From positions 1-64,000 of the forward strand of contig CAJQKV010000035.1 of assembly GCA_905479015.1 (NCBI GenBank): a stretch of DNA of 64,000 nucleotides, given 5' to 3'. Origin of the DNA: an uncultured Cyclobacteriaceae bacterium (GTDB lineage Bacteria > Bacteroidota > Bacteroidia > Cytophagales > Cyclobacteriaceae). Made by a program: the position numbers and the translations under genes. Each line of letters starts with the position of its first letter. Positions within the stretch are counted from its first letter, which is position 1. The notes beneath the pieces were generated by a model that saw only the letters and a program-made list of their open reading frames with translations, had not been told where the DNA came from and made no database searches. Of this stretch, positions 9,918 through 17,448 are shown piece by piece.

Positions 9918-9956
9918 AAAAAAACACCCTTTTAAAAATTAAAAGGGTGTTTTTTT
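9918..9956. terminator. Bidirectional rho-independent terminator
   Basis: A perfect 18-bp inverted repeat (9918-9935 with 9939-9956) has a 3-nt loop, a CACCC/GGGTG core and A/T-rich arms that give a U tract in both directions. It sits between the convergent genes ending at 9887 and 9971 and should serve both. Confidence 0.85.
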
Positions 9957-9970
9957 ATAATAAAAGGCGT

Positions 9971-10717
9971 TTATGACGAGGGCACTGGGGAACTCAATTC
10001 AGGTAAAAATCTCCATAATTCAGAATAATTACCCCACATCTCTAAACTTTTGCTGAAAGCAACATTATCTGCATTGTAATTTCCATTGAACATTTCATTG
10101 TATTTTTTTACCACTTTAGGCCACGATTCAGACTCATTGTCTAGTCCAGTATAGTCCTTGTGCGCATACGTTACCAAAACTCTTCCTGGGATACCCCCGA
10201 TGGAAGAGCTCCACACACGAAGAGAGATTTCATCACCTAACTCGGCAGCTGCTTTGGCAACATTTTTTCTATATCGCCAAAAACTTTCACCCTCTCCAGG
10301 CTTGATTTTATAAAAAAGTACCTTCCAAACTTTGTTTTCACCCGGCTTAGCGATGTTATGAGATGCATCCTCTGCATACTGCAAAAACTCTGTGCCTGAT
10401 GAATTGGTTATTTTTGGACTTACATTTTTCCACCACCACTCATTTCCTTTTTTGGGATAGGCTTCTATTTGACCAAAGCTGTCAGCATACAAGAATCTGA
10501 CTAATTGACCATTTTTTTCACCAGCAGCGACTTGGAACGTATAAATTTTTTCACCTTCTAAGGTGTTGTTAAATTTTTTGGTTTTTTCACCAATCAAAGA
10601 TTTAACCTCATTGGCGTCCGCAGTATTAAAATCAAGATACATGATACGGCCTACTTGAGCGAAAGCTGTTGAAAAAGCCAAGCTCAAAAACAGGAAAGTA
10701 TTGATTATTCTTTTCAT
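9971..10717 (-). CDS. Exported protein of unknown function, paralogue of 10936-11688
   Basis: This is a 248-residue protein with a typical signal peptide cleaved after AFA. I do not recognise a named family. It is clearly related to the next upstream gene. Both have an early EKTKxxxN helix (EKTKKFNN here), a FWRY motif in the middle, a (Y)xEMFxG segment about 40 residues from the end, and the same ending (EMWGNYSELWRFLPELSS here, EWSRGNYNAVFMPALS there). The many Trp and Tyr residues suggest a compact periplasmic or surface fold. The genes lie 218 bp apart in the same orientation and probably arose by tandem duplication followed by strong divergence. Confidence 0.75.
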   Translation of the reverse strand: MKRIINTFLFLSLAFSTAFAQVGRIMYLDFNTADANEVKSLIGEKTKKFNNTLEGEKIYTFQVAAGEKNGQLVRFLYADSFGQIEAYPKKGNEWWWKNVSPKITNSSGTEFLQYAEDASHNIAKPGENKVWKVLFYKIKPGEGESFWRYRKNVAKAAAELGDEISLRVWSSSIGGIPGRVLVTYAHKDYTGLDNESESWPKVVKKYNEMFNGNYNADNVAFSKSLEMWGNYSELWRFLPELSSPVPSS

Positions 10718-10935
10718 TTTATTTTATTTTAGTTGAATTTTTTTAGAAATAATAGTTGGTTGTTTTTTTAAAAACATTGTTGCTTTTTCATTGAAACCTC
10801 AAAGAGAGGTACTGCTTTAAGGTCAAAAACGTCAGTCATCACAAGGATAAATACAGAAAGAATACGCATTATGAACTCGCTTTTTCTTTCTGCATCCAAA
10901 TTGAAAATTTAGATCTTCATTAAGACCAAACTAAT

Positions 10936-11688
10936 TTATTGTGTAGACAATGCTGGCATGAAGACCGCATTGTAATTTCCCCTTGACCATTCCACTAATG
11001 ACTCATTGTATAGTTGATAATCATTTTTCCAAGATCCATTTCCGAACATTTCATCGTAGGTATCTTGGACACTTTCACCGTCAGAGGGGCCTTGTGGCAA
11101 CTTGAAGTCGTTGTAGGTGGTAACGATTCGCACTGTATTAGCATTTCCTCCTGAATCGAGATAAAAAACTGCCCATCTAATTTCTGGACGTACTTTAGCT
11201 AAAACCTGCTTATACCTTCCCAAGTAACGCCAAAAATGATCCTGATTGCCATTTTTCATTACCCTAGTCAAGCTTCTCATGTATCGTTGAGGCTCTGGTT
11301 TTTCAAAGTTTAAGCTCAACTCTTTTATACGTCCCCAAACATAGGGTCCTTCGCCATTTTGGACATACTTGTCTACGTTATCCATCCAAAACTTATCTTG
11401 GGCTGGATTATCCATCAAAAACCAGTCGATGGATCTTCTTGGCATAATCCGTTCATATCGACCATTTTCAGCATCTGCTCCACTTGTGAGTTTAGTTGTA
11501 TAGGCAGATGTTTCTTGAGTTTTGTTATACAGTTTTGTTTTTTCTGCAATGGCTTGCTCGAATTTTGAAACCATCCCTTTCTTGGGGGTATATTCAAAGG
11601 TGATCCAATACTCGGCATCAGGGCTTGATTGCGAAAACCCAAAATAGCTTGAGAAAATTAGGGGAATGATCAGTAGAAAATTTTTCAT
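10936..11688 (-). CDS. Exported protein of unknown function, paralogue of 9971-10717
   Basis: This is a 250-residue secreted protein (signal peptide ending GFSQ) and the upstream member of a divergent tandem pair. Motifs shared with its partner are EKTKLYNK, FWRYLGRYKQ, YDEMFGNGSW and the ending EWSRGNYNAVFMPALS. No catalytic motif or known domain stands out. Identity between the paralogues appears low outside these motifs, which argues for an old duplication and distinct ligands or partners. Confidence 0.75.
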   Translation of the reverse strand: MKNFLLIIPLIFSSYFGFSQSSPDAEYWITFEYTPKKGMVSKFEQAIAEKTKLYNKTQETSAYTTKLTSGADAENGRYERIMPRRSIDWFLMDNPAQDKFWMDNVDKYVQNGEGPYVWGRIKELSLNFEKPEPQRYMRSLTRVMKNGNQDHFWRYLGRYKQVLAKVRPEIRWAVFYLDSGGNANTVRIVTTYNDFKLPQGPSDGESVQDTYDEMFGNGSWKNDYQLYNESLVEWSRGNYNAVFMPALSTQ

Positions 11689-12014
11689 TTGAGTGTTTGG
11701 TTTAAATAATAATTAGATATAACCAAATTTTTTAATATATGGGAGAATCAAACCTTGTATTAAGGCCTCAAAAATAAGCAGCATTTTGTTGGCTAACACG
11801 TTACTAGCCAAAAAACGAAATAAGGGGCTATTAAATAGGTTTCATTGTAGCGATTCGAGCGGTTCCCTACTGGGCTAGGGTAACTGGCGGTTTAATTGAA
11901 TACGATCAGCATAGATACTGCTCCCCTAATTCATAAGGGCTTTCAAACGGTTGAGCATTGAGGATAAAGCTTATTGAAAAAAGGGTATTAAAAATAGATT
12001 TATTGGATAGGTAT
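11689..12014. other. Intergenic region
   Basis: This spacer lies between the Stealth gene and the exported pair. It contains a weak 7-bp inverted repeat near 11785-11809 without a U tract, and a more G+C-rich patch around 11850-11900. I see no gene, clear promoter or good terminator. Confidence 0.45.
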
Positions 12015-12968
12015 TTAGATTTTTCTATCCGTACTTTCCCACCGGGACGGCTTCGGGAACGTTTTTTCTAGATACTTGCTTACTTCAGGACAGGGTTGCT
12101 TATTTTCATTTCGGAGGTCGGCCACACAGATAAACGAAAAATCAAAGGCCAAAAAGATTCTCAGTTTATTAATGATACGGGAAAAATAATCAGATTGAAT
12201 AAGGATTAAAGTTTTCTTCTCTTTCACAAAGTTCAACATTTTATGATGTGAGAAGTAATAGCAGTAGGCGTCTAGAAAGCAAAAGGTATCTTCCGATCGA
12301 AACAAAGTATTTCGGAGCATACCGATGGCCTCCGTATGAAGGCCAATGAATTTTTTAATATAAGTTTTATTCAAAGTCCTGGGGCTATGTCCAATAGGTG
12401 GGGGCATTTTTTTGGTGAGACCTAACTGTTGAAAGGTATTTTCTCTTGCCTTAGAAACTTGACCATCTAGATTAAAAGGGTTAATTAAATAGGAATTACT
12501 GCTAATGAATCTCAATAATTTATCAGATTCTTGGTACCAAATGGGTTTTCCAGTAGTGTCGAATAAGTCTTTCAGTGACAGGGGCGCTGTCAAAAGCATG
12601 TCATCGTTGAAGTACAAGAAGTCTTCGGTTAAACCTGGGATTTCGTGCAGCACCGATTCAAATGTGCAAGAACAAAAGGAAATGCCCTTTAAAAGTTCGT
12701 TTGCATTGATGATAACAAGATCAGCTCTACTTTGATCTACAAAGTCCGGAATAGAACCATGATTGGTAACTAAATATATTTTATAGATGTATTCAGAAAA
12801 ATACAGATCTAAACTCCTTAAGGAATACTTTAATTCATTCAGGCTTGAGTCAAAACGAGCCGTATTATTGGCAGCACTCTTTTTTTTGATGTGTTGGTCT
12901 TTTTCCTTTTGCCATGCTTTATTCTCATGGTCAACCCAAGTATAAACGACATCTATTTTTTTGGGCAT
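12015..12968 (-). CDS. Stealth-family sugar-phosphate transferase
   Basis: This is a 317-residue protein of the Stealth family, whose characterised members transfer hexose-1-phosphate from nucleotide sugars to build phosphate-linked capsular glycans. CR1 is seen as IDVVYTWVD (5-13). CR2 is seen as the LKYSLRSLDLY region (46-56), YLVTNHG (65-71), and the diagnostic HEIPGLTEDFLYFNDD (108-123). CR3 follows in the C-terminal half. There is no signal peptide, consistent with a cytoplasmic enzyme. No glycan gene cluster surrounds it: the neighbours are exported proteins and an esterase. It may act on a surface glycan made elsewhere in the genome. Confidence 0.85.
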   Translation of the reverse strand: MPKKIDVVYTWVDHENKAWQKEKDQHIKKKSAANNTARFDSSLNELKYSLRSLDLYFSEYIYKIYLVTNHGSIPDFVDQSRADLVIINANELLKGISFCSCTFESVLHEIPGLTEDFLYFNDDMLLTAPLSLKDLFDTTGKPIWYQESDKLLRFISSNSYLINPFNLDGQVSKARENTFQQLGLTKKMPPPIGHSPRTLNKTYIKKFIGLHTEAIGMLRNTLFRSEDTFCFLDAYCYYFSHHKMLNFVKEKKTLILIQSDYFSRIINKLRIFLAFDFSFICVADLRNENKQPCPEVSKYLEKTFPKPSRWESTDRKI

Positions 12969-13150
12969 AAGGGTTGCTTCTTCTTTTATGATTTTATCTA
13001 CGACAAATGTCTATCAAAAAAATGAATTTTGGTTGACCTTTTAGAAGCGATTAACCAACCCAGATAATTTATCTTTCCTTTCCATAAGGAGGGTAGATAA
13101 TAAATTAAATACAATTGAAAATCGAATTATTTACTTCCCTGAAATTATTT

Positions 13151-14110
13151 TTATCTCAAACCATTGAGGTCATATTTCGAAACAAAATCCCAGATGAGCT
13201 GACTGGTATTTGCTTCCTCATAGGAAAGATCAAACCAAACATGATCCCCTCCGATGACTTTATAATGTTCCACTGAAGTACCGCTGTCTCCATCATGATA
13301 TGCATAATATTCTATTAGGGTACCATTGTCAGTGATGCTATTGGTTAAAGGATCTTTACTCGTATGGTTGAAGGAAGTCCAATGATTCAACATATCTTCT
13401 ACCGATGCATAATACTCACTAATACCATCATAAGGACGGATGAAATCTGAAGTCCCATGAAATTCAATAATTGCGGTTGGGTGTAGTGGATCGCAGTTAT
13501 CTATTGTTTCTTGGTACATCAGGCCAGAAACAGCACCTATTGCAGCTATTTTATCACTATTGTAGCAAGCAAGTGCAAAGGCAAAGTCAGCACCATTTGA
13601 AAAACCACAGGCATAGATACGTGAACTGTCAATATTGTAATTGACAGTTAATTTATTGATGAGGGCATTGGTGAATTCAAAATCTTTTGCACTGCTTTTA
13701 TTGGTTGAAGTTACCAATGCATTATTCCAGTGAGAAGTACCCTCCAATAGCGAACCTTGCGGATAAACGAGTATGAAATTTTCTAAATCAGCTACCGCCG
13801 TCATGTCTGTATAACTTAGATGTCCGCTTGCACTTCCTCCATTTCCATGGAAATTAAGCATCAGAGGAACTGCAGAGGAACGATCATAGGCCTCAGGCAC
13901 ATACAATACATATTCTCTGATGAGGCCATCATGGATGATCGTATCTGCATTTGTATTTGTAAAATCTGCTGACGTTTTATCTGAACCTTCGTCCTTTGTA
14001 GCCGTCTTATCACTATCTTCATCACTACAATGGATAAATGAGAAGAGTGAACAATTTAGACTTAATAAAAGAAAGTATTTCATGGGCCTATCAAGATATA
14101 TTTTTTTCAT
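13151..14110 (-). CDS. CE1-like esterase / PHB-depolymerase-type alpha/beta hydrolase, lipoprotein
   Basis: This is a secreted serine hydrolase related to LpqC, feruloyl esterases and short poly-hydroxybutyrate depolymerases. The nucleophile elbow is GFSNG with Ser171. The oxyanion region is FHGNGG (87-92). The acid is probably Asp in HGTSDF, and the catalytic His is probably in GGDHVW near the C-terminus. A signal peptide beginning at Met10 ends in IHC (Cys28), so translation may start at 14083. A short Ser/Asp/Thr spacer follows. The ester substrate (aryl ester on polysaccharide, or polyester) cannot be decided from sequence. Confidence 0.82.
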   Translation of the reverse strand: MKKIYLDRPMKYFLLLSLNCSLFSFIHCSDEDSDKTATKDEGSDKTSADFTNTNADTIIHDGLIREYVLYVPEAYDRSSAVPLMLNFHGNGGSASGHLSYTDMTAVADLENFILVYPQGSLLEGTSHWNNALVTSTNKSSAKDFEFTNALINKLTVNYNIDSSRIYACGFSNGADFAFALACYNSDKIAAIGAVSGLMYQETIDNCDPLHPTAIIEFHGTSDFIRPYDGISEYYASVEDMLNHWTSFNHTSKDPLTNSITDNGTLIEYYAYHDGDSGTSVEHYKVIGGDHVWFDLSYEEANTSQLIWDFVSKYDLNGLR

Positions 14111-14368
14111 TTTTTATAATAATTAAAATTAAACATTATATTGAACAACCGCTTTGGACAGGGAATACCCTACCTTAATGATTAAAAAAAGTTAATTTTT
14201 TAATCATTAAATAACCCTTAAAAGGTAGTTAAGAGGGCCTATTTTTAGTTTACATATTAAGTTGAAAACTTCTTACCTATCTCAAGAATTTTATAGAATC
14301 TGAACTGAAAAATTTCAGCAAAGCAGGGATAATGACAGGATAGTTCCTAGTTATGTAGAAGCTAAAAT

Positions 14369-14656
14369 TCACACACCTTCGATCAAAAGAAATTCTCCCT
14401 CACTTGTAGATCGACGGATCGGGCTGATTTTTTGATAGGCCTCACTTTTAAACCAATTGTTCATATGTTCCACACTTGGGAATTCAAGTACCACATTGAC
14501 GTTGCTTCGTTTGCCTTCTTCATAATGAATGGTACCACCGCGAACCAAGAACTTGCCCTCAAAAGGGGGGAGGGTAGCATCAACTTTGGCAGCATAATCT
14601 GCGGTGAATGCCCGATTTTTAACGGTTAAACTACCCAATACATAAGCTTTTGCCAT
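14369..14656 (-). CDS. DUF1330 family protein
   Basis: This is a 95-residue single-domain protein of the DUF1330 family, a small dimeric alpha-beta barrel fold of unknown activity. The pattern seen is an N-terminal beta strand, then LPPFEGKFLVRGG, then the EFPSVEHMNNWFKSEAYQKISPIR segment and the terminal FLLIEG strand. There is no signal peptide, so it is cytoplasmic. It appears to be a single-gene unit with spacers of 128 bp and 258 bp around it. Confidence 0.85.
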   Translation of the reverse strand: MAKAYVLGSLTVKNRAFTADYAAKVDATLPPFEGKFLVRGGTIHYEEGKRSNVNVVLEFPSVEHMNNWFKSEAYQKISPIRRSTSEGEFLLIEGV

Positions 14657-14784
14657 TTTTATTTTTTGATGTGAAAAAACCGTAAAGCTAGAAAAATTTT
14701 CAAACTCATATTATTTATCTCTGAAATATAATTAGGTCAAGTCTGTATTTATATAGAGGGAACGTGGGTATTTACCAACGTGGA

Positions 14785-15018
14785 CTAATTCAAACAGGCT
14801 CCTTCAGTCCAGGAAACTACAATACCCTCGGCAAAACAGGAATTGCTATAAGTGACGTCATTGCAACCACATACGGGCTGATAAATTTCAATGCAAACTT
14901 CATTTGGATCTGGGGGATCGGTTAAACAAATATCTTGAACTACTTCTTGATCTGCATCACTACAAGAGGCGAGCGAGAAGAGGATACCTAAGATGAGGTA
15001 GTAACTGATCGATTTCAT
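14785..15018 (-). CDS. Kazal-type protease inhibitor domain lipoprotein
   Basis: This is a 77-residue lipoprotein: a signal peptide ending in lipobox ASC (Cys19), a short acidic linker and one Kazal-type domain. The Kazal signature is clear (IYQPVCGCNDVTYSNSC, then a terminal GAC). Kazal domains inhibit serine proteases through a tight disulfide-stabilised loop, so this could protect the cell surface from its own or foreign proteases, although some bacterial Kazal-like domains have no shown activity. The reactive-site residue cannot be assigned with confidence. It is the last gene before the tRNA-derived repeat region. Confidence 0.82.
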   Translation of the reverse strand: MKSISYYLILGILFSLASCSDADQEVVQDICLTDPPDPNEVCIEIYQPVCGCNDVTYSNSCFAEGIVVSWTEGACLN

Positions 15019-15050
15019 GATGGATGTGATTTTAACCGTAATCTACAAAC

Positions 15051-15175
15051 AAAAAAACGACCTATATATAAAGTAACTAGTTGATTTTTAATGTGGAGAA
15101 GATAGGGCTCGAACCGACGGCTTCTTGACTTCCAAAGTAACGTAAACTGTAATTTAACGACTTTCATGAGGGTGG
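15051..15175 (-). repeat. tRNA-Ala 3'-half remnant with degraded terminator and element arm (copy A)
   Basis: Positions 15094-15135 match 37 of 42 bases of the 3' half of tRNA-Ala(GGC) at 22775-22816, from the anticodon loop to the discriminator base. There is no 5' half. The flank at 15051-15103 matches 21177-21229 at 46 of 53 bases and holds a decayed version of the terminator hairpin that is intact there. On the other side, CGTAAACT at 15141-15148 and loosely similar bases after it also match copy B. The T-stem carries a mismatch, so this copy is decaying. It is best explained as an attachment-site duplicate left by integration at the tRNA gene. Confidence 0.7.
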
Positions 15176-15444
15176 TTTTCGTAGTTTATTGAATCTTATT
15201 TCAGAAGGGTAACATCTCGATATATTAGAAATTTTTCGTGCAATGTAAAAAAACTCCTTCGTTAACTTGAATACTATTTTGAAAGAACAACCATAATCCA
15301 TAATTTACAATTTTTATAGAAAAGTTCTTTCTTCACTGTTATTAAATATTCATCAATGATGTTGAAAGCACAATTCTATGTTGAAATGGCGGATTCTGAA
15401 AAGCCAACAAAAAAAGAGTAAGAGCATTTAAAATAAAATTTATT
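15176..15444. other. AT-rich leader before the TRL-like gene
   Basis: Together with copy A this makes a gene-free stretch of about 425 bp. No ORF or hairpin of note is seen here. The promoter of the TRL-like gene should lie here, but no exact TAnnTTTG element was found. Confidence 0.4.
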
Positions 15445-15729
15445 ATGATTAATAAGATTAAAACAATATTCCTATTACTTGCAATTACAGCAATGGTTTC
15501 AAGTTGTGCATTGACAATGCCAATAAATGCTACAAGCAATCCCGTAGGAAACAAAGTAGGTTCAGCGAAAGCAACAGGATTTCTTGGTATCTTATTTTTT
15601 AATGCAGATGCTAGTATTCAGACGGCTGCCAAAAATGGAGGGATTACTGAAATATCAACTGTGGACGTTAAGACAACAAATATCCTTAATATTATTTTGA
15701 CGTACGAAACAATTGTAACAGGAAAATAA
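15445..15729 (+). CDS. TRL-like family lipoprotein
   Basis: This is a 94-residue lipoprotein of the TRL-like family. The signal peptide ends in lipobox SSC (Cys21). The family pattern is visible: NATSNPVGNKVGSAK, then NADASIQTAAKNGGITEI and VDVKTTNILNIILTYETIVTG. TRL stands for tRNA-associated locus, and here too the gene lies next to tRNA-derived sequence (copy A). The function of the family is unknown. A 20-bp hairpin overlaps the stop codon and probably terminates transcription. Confidence 0.8.
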   Translation: MINKIKTIFLLLAITAMVSSCALTMPINATSNPVGNKVGSAKATGFLGILFFNADASIQTAAKNGGITEISTVDVKTTNILNIILTYETIVTGK

Positions 15730-15775
15730 TTTCATTGAAGCCAAGGAGATCAGCTTCCTTGGCTTCAATGAAATT
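15728..15775 (+). terminator. Perfect 20-bp hairpin, probable terminator
   Basis: Bases 15728-15747 pair perfectly with 15756-15775 around an 8-nt loop, and an AATTTTAAT stretch follows the upper stem. It overlaps the stop of the TRL-like gene and ends 5 bases before the next ATG at 15781. It could terminate upstream transcription or sequester the next start. Confidence 0.65.
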
Positions 15776-15780
15776 TTAAT

Positions 15781-16263
15781 ATGAAAACTGTTGTTTTTTC
15801 ATTAATCTGTGGTTTGCTTTTTTCATGTACTACGGAGCATGTTAAAAGGGTCCCTTTATTTAATAACCTATCATTTAAACTTATCAATAGTGAGAAAGTT
15901 GTTCCCATTGGATCAATAAAAAGCCAAATTTTTAATTCCTATTTCAAAAAAAAGGCTTTACAAATCCCATTATTTAGATGTGTTGAAACTGATAATTATA
16001 CGGTATATATTGGCCTTCCCTTTAATACATCCCTCCAAGAATTAGCGAAACTTAAAATTGCTAAAAATTTTAATCAAACCTCTTTTGAAAGTGATTCAAC
16101 TAACTATTTATTTAAAACATTCAATAGTGTAAATGAGTATTGTGCAGTTTACATAAAGAATTACGACAATAATTTAGTGTATGTTCTGGCAGCGTCAAAC
16201 TCAGCTCAAATATTAGATTCTTTATTGACTTTAGATTCTTTTTCATCTCGTTTTATTAAGTAA
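15781..16263 (+). CDS. Small lipoprotein of unknown function
   Basis: This is a 160-residue protein with a short signal peptide ending in FSC (Cys16). I recognise no family. The mature part is Lys/Asn/Ser-rich with alternating hydrophobic residues that suggest a mixed alpha-beta fold, and has single Cys residues at LFRCVET and NEYCAVY that might pair. It starts 6 bases after the strong hairpin and ends 3 bases before the next gene, so it is probably cotranscribed with it. It lies in the first putative element interval, and low G+C codon use matches the unknown gene that follows. Confidence 0.65.
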   Translation: MKTVVFSLICGLLFSCTTEHVKRVPLFNNLSFKLINSEKVVPIGSIKSQIFNSYFKKKALQIPLFRCVETDNYTVYIGLPFNTSLQELAKLKIAKNFNQTSFESDSTNYLFKTFNSVNEYCAVYIKNYDNNLVYVLAASNSAQILDSLLTLDSFSSRFIK

Positions 16264-16266
16264 ATT

Positions 16267-16833
16267 ATGAAGATCAACTTGACATTTTGTAACGATTCTT
16301 CAAAAGGCAAAATGGTTAAGTTCATTTTACTTTTTTTGGTATTGAGTAGTGTTTTCTCTGCTCATTCATCAACTGTTATCTCAGGAGAAAAATATTATAG
16401 GACATTTTATGTTGGTGAAGATGGGATCCAGTATTTCATTGAACCTTTTTTATTAAAAAGCGAAAAATCAAAGGCCCAACTTCTAGTAGATTTCACATTC
16501 AGATTCAAAAATGAAATTAAGGATTCAGTAATTCTTAACTTTAGCATTAAAAGCTCTGTCACTTACAAAACTATTGATAGCCTCAATCTATCCAATGAAA
16601 ATATAGAATTAAAAAGCAGTAAAATTGAGTTATTATTTTTTGAAAATAGAAGGTCAAATTATATTTCAAGATTCACCACAAAAGTTAGCTTAAAAGATAT
16701 GAAAGAGTTGTTTAATAACGATAATTGGATAATTGCGGTGACTACTCAAAATCAAATAACGAGATACAGTTCTCATGGTAAATCAAATAAAGTAATTAAC
16801 TCATTAAAGGCGAACCTTTTTACTTTATTTTAA
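16267..16833 (+). CDS. Exported protein of unknown function
   Basis: This is a 188-residue protein. A signal peptide is evident from Met16 (MVKFILLFLVLSSVFSAHSS), so the true start may be 16312; the 16267 ATG lies only 3 bases after the preceding stop. The mature part has repeated beta-strand-like segments with charged turns and no recognised domain. It probably forms a transcription unit with the lipoprotein just upstream. No catalytic motif is seen. Confidence 0.6.
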   Translation: MKINLTFCNDSSKGKMVKFILLFLVLSSVFSAHSSTVISGEKYYRTFYVGEDGIQYFIEPFLLKSEKSKAQLLVDFTFRFKNEIKDSVILNFSIKSSVTYKTIDSLNLSNENIELKSSKIELLFFENRRSNYISRFTTKVSLKDMKELFNNDNWIIAVTTQNQITRYSSHGKSNKVINSLKANLFTLF

Positions 16834-17448
16834 AATTTACGATTTGACATTGTTGTTTTAAAAAGTATAATTTGAGATTATTTTAATTAAAAATTGATAT
16901 TAGTCCTCAAAAGCCCAAAGATTTGTATGATGGAATAGGGAACCTTCTAACAATATTTTAGTAGACTTTTTGGTCTGTTAAAAGTGTCTTCAAACATATT
17001 CATAGTTATTTTTGAAACGTCATACTTACTGAATTATTTTCATTCATCTCTAACGACTAGAGATAATCCCATTCTACTAAGGCGGTCAGGAATATATTTG
17101 ACTTAAAAGCTTTAAGTGCATCATGAGTTAAAAAAACTGAACAAACAAGATTTGAGGTTGACTAAATGGTTGATATTAGTCATTAACTAATTTTAATCGT
17201 TGTTTTACTTTTACTACTTTTCCGAGTATCTATAAGAATCTTGATAAGACTCATATTATTTTTTATTGAGTAGAGGTCAAAGAGATTCAAAATAATTTCA
17301 TTCTTAATCGTAGTACATCTCGCTAAACCCATGTGAGTCTATGAGTTATCTGTTCGTAAATCTCTATATTTTGATAAAATTTAAGTTTAAAAATATCTGT
17401 GGTACGAATTCTGTAAATTTACTAGGTAAAATCTAAGTTATTTTATTA
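16834..17448. other. 615-bp AT-rich intergenic region upstream of icmF
   Basis: No ORF of note, no clear terminator and no cobalamin riboswitch pattern were seen. A near-consensus TAAATTTA lies about 35 bases before the icmF start, one mismatch from TAnnTTTG. The change from very AT-rich DNA to the more G+C-rich coding sequence of icmF is abrupt at 17449. Confidence 0.4.

Noticed and set aside
11785-11809. Hairpin as terminator for the Stealth gene
   Set aside because: The stem has only 7 pairs with a 9-base loop, has no U tract on the minus strand, and lies over 200 bases past the stop.
15094-15135. Copy A read as a functional tRNA gene
   Set aside because: It has no 5' half, the T-stem has a mismatch and the terminator is degraded.
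17200-17448. Cobalamin riboswitch upstream of icmF
   Set aside because: The conserved B12-box pattern was not found, and acyl-CoA mutases are not usually controlled this way.
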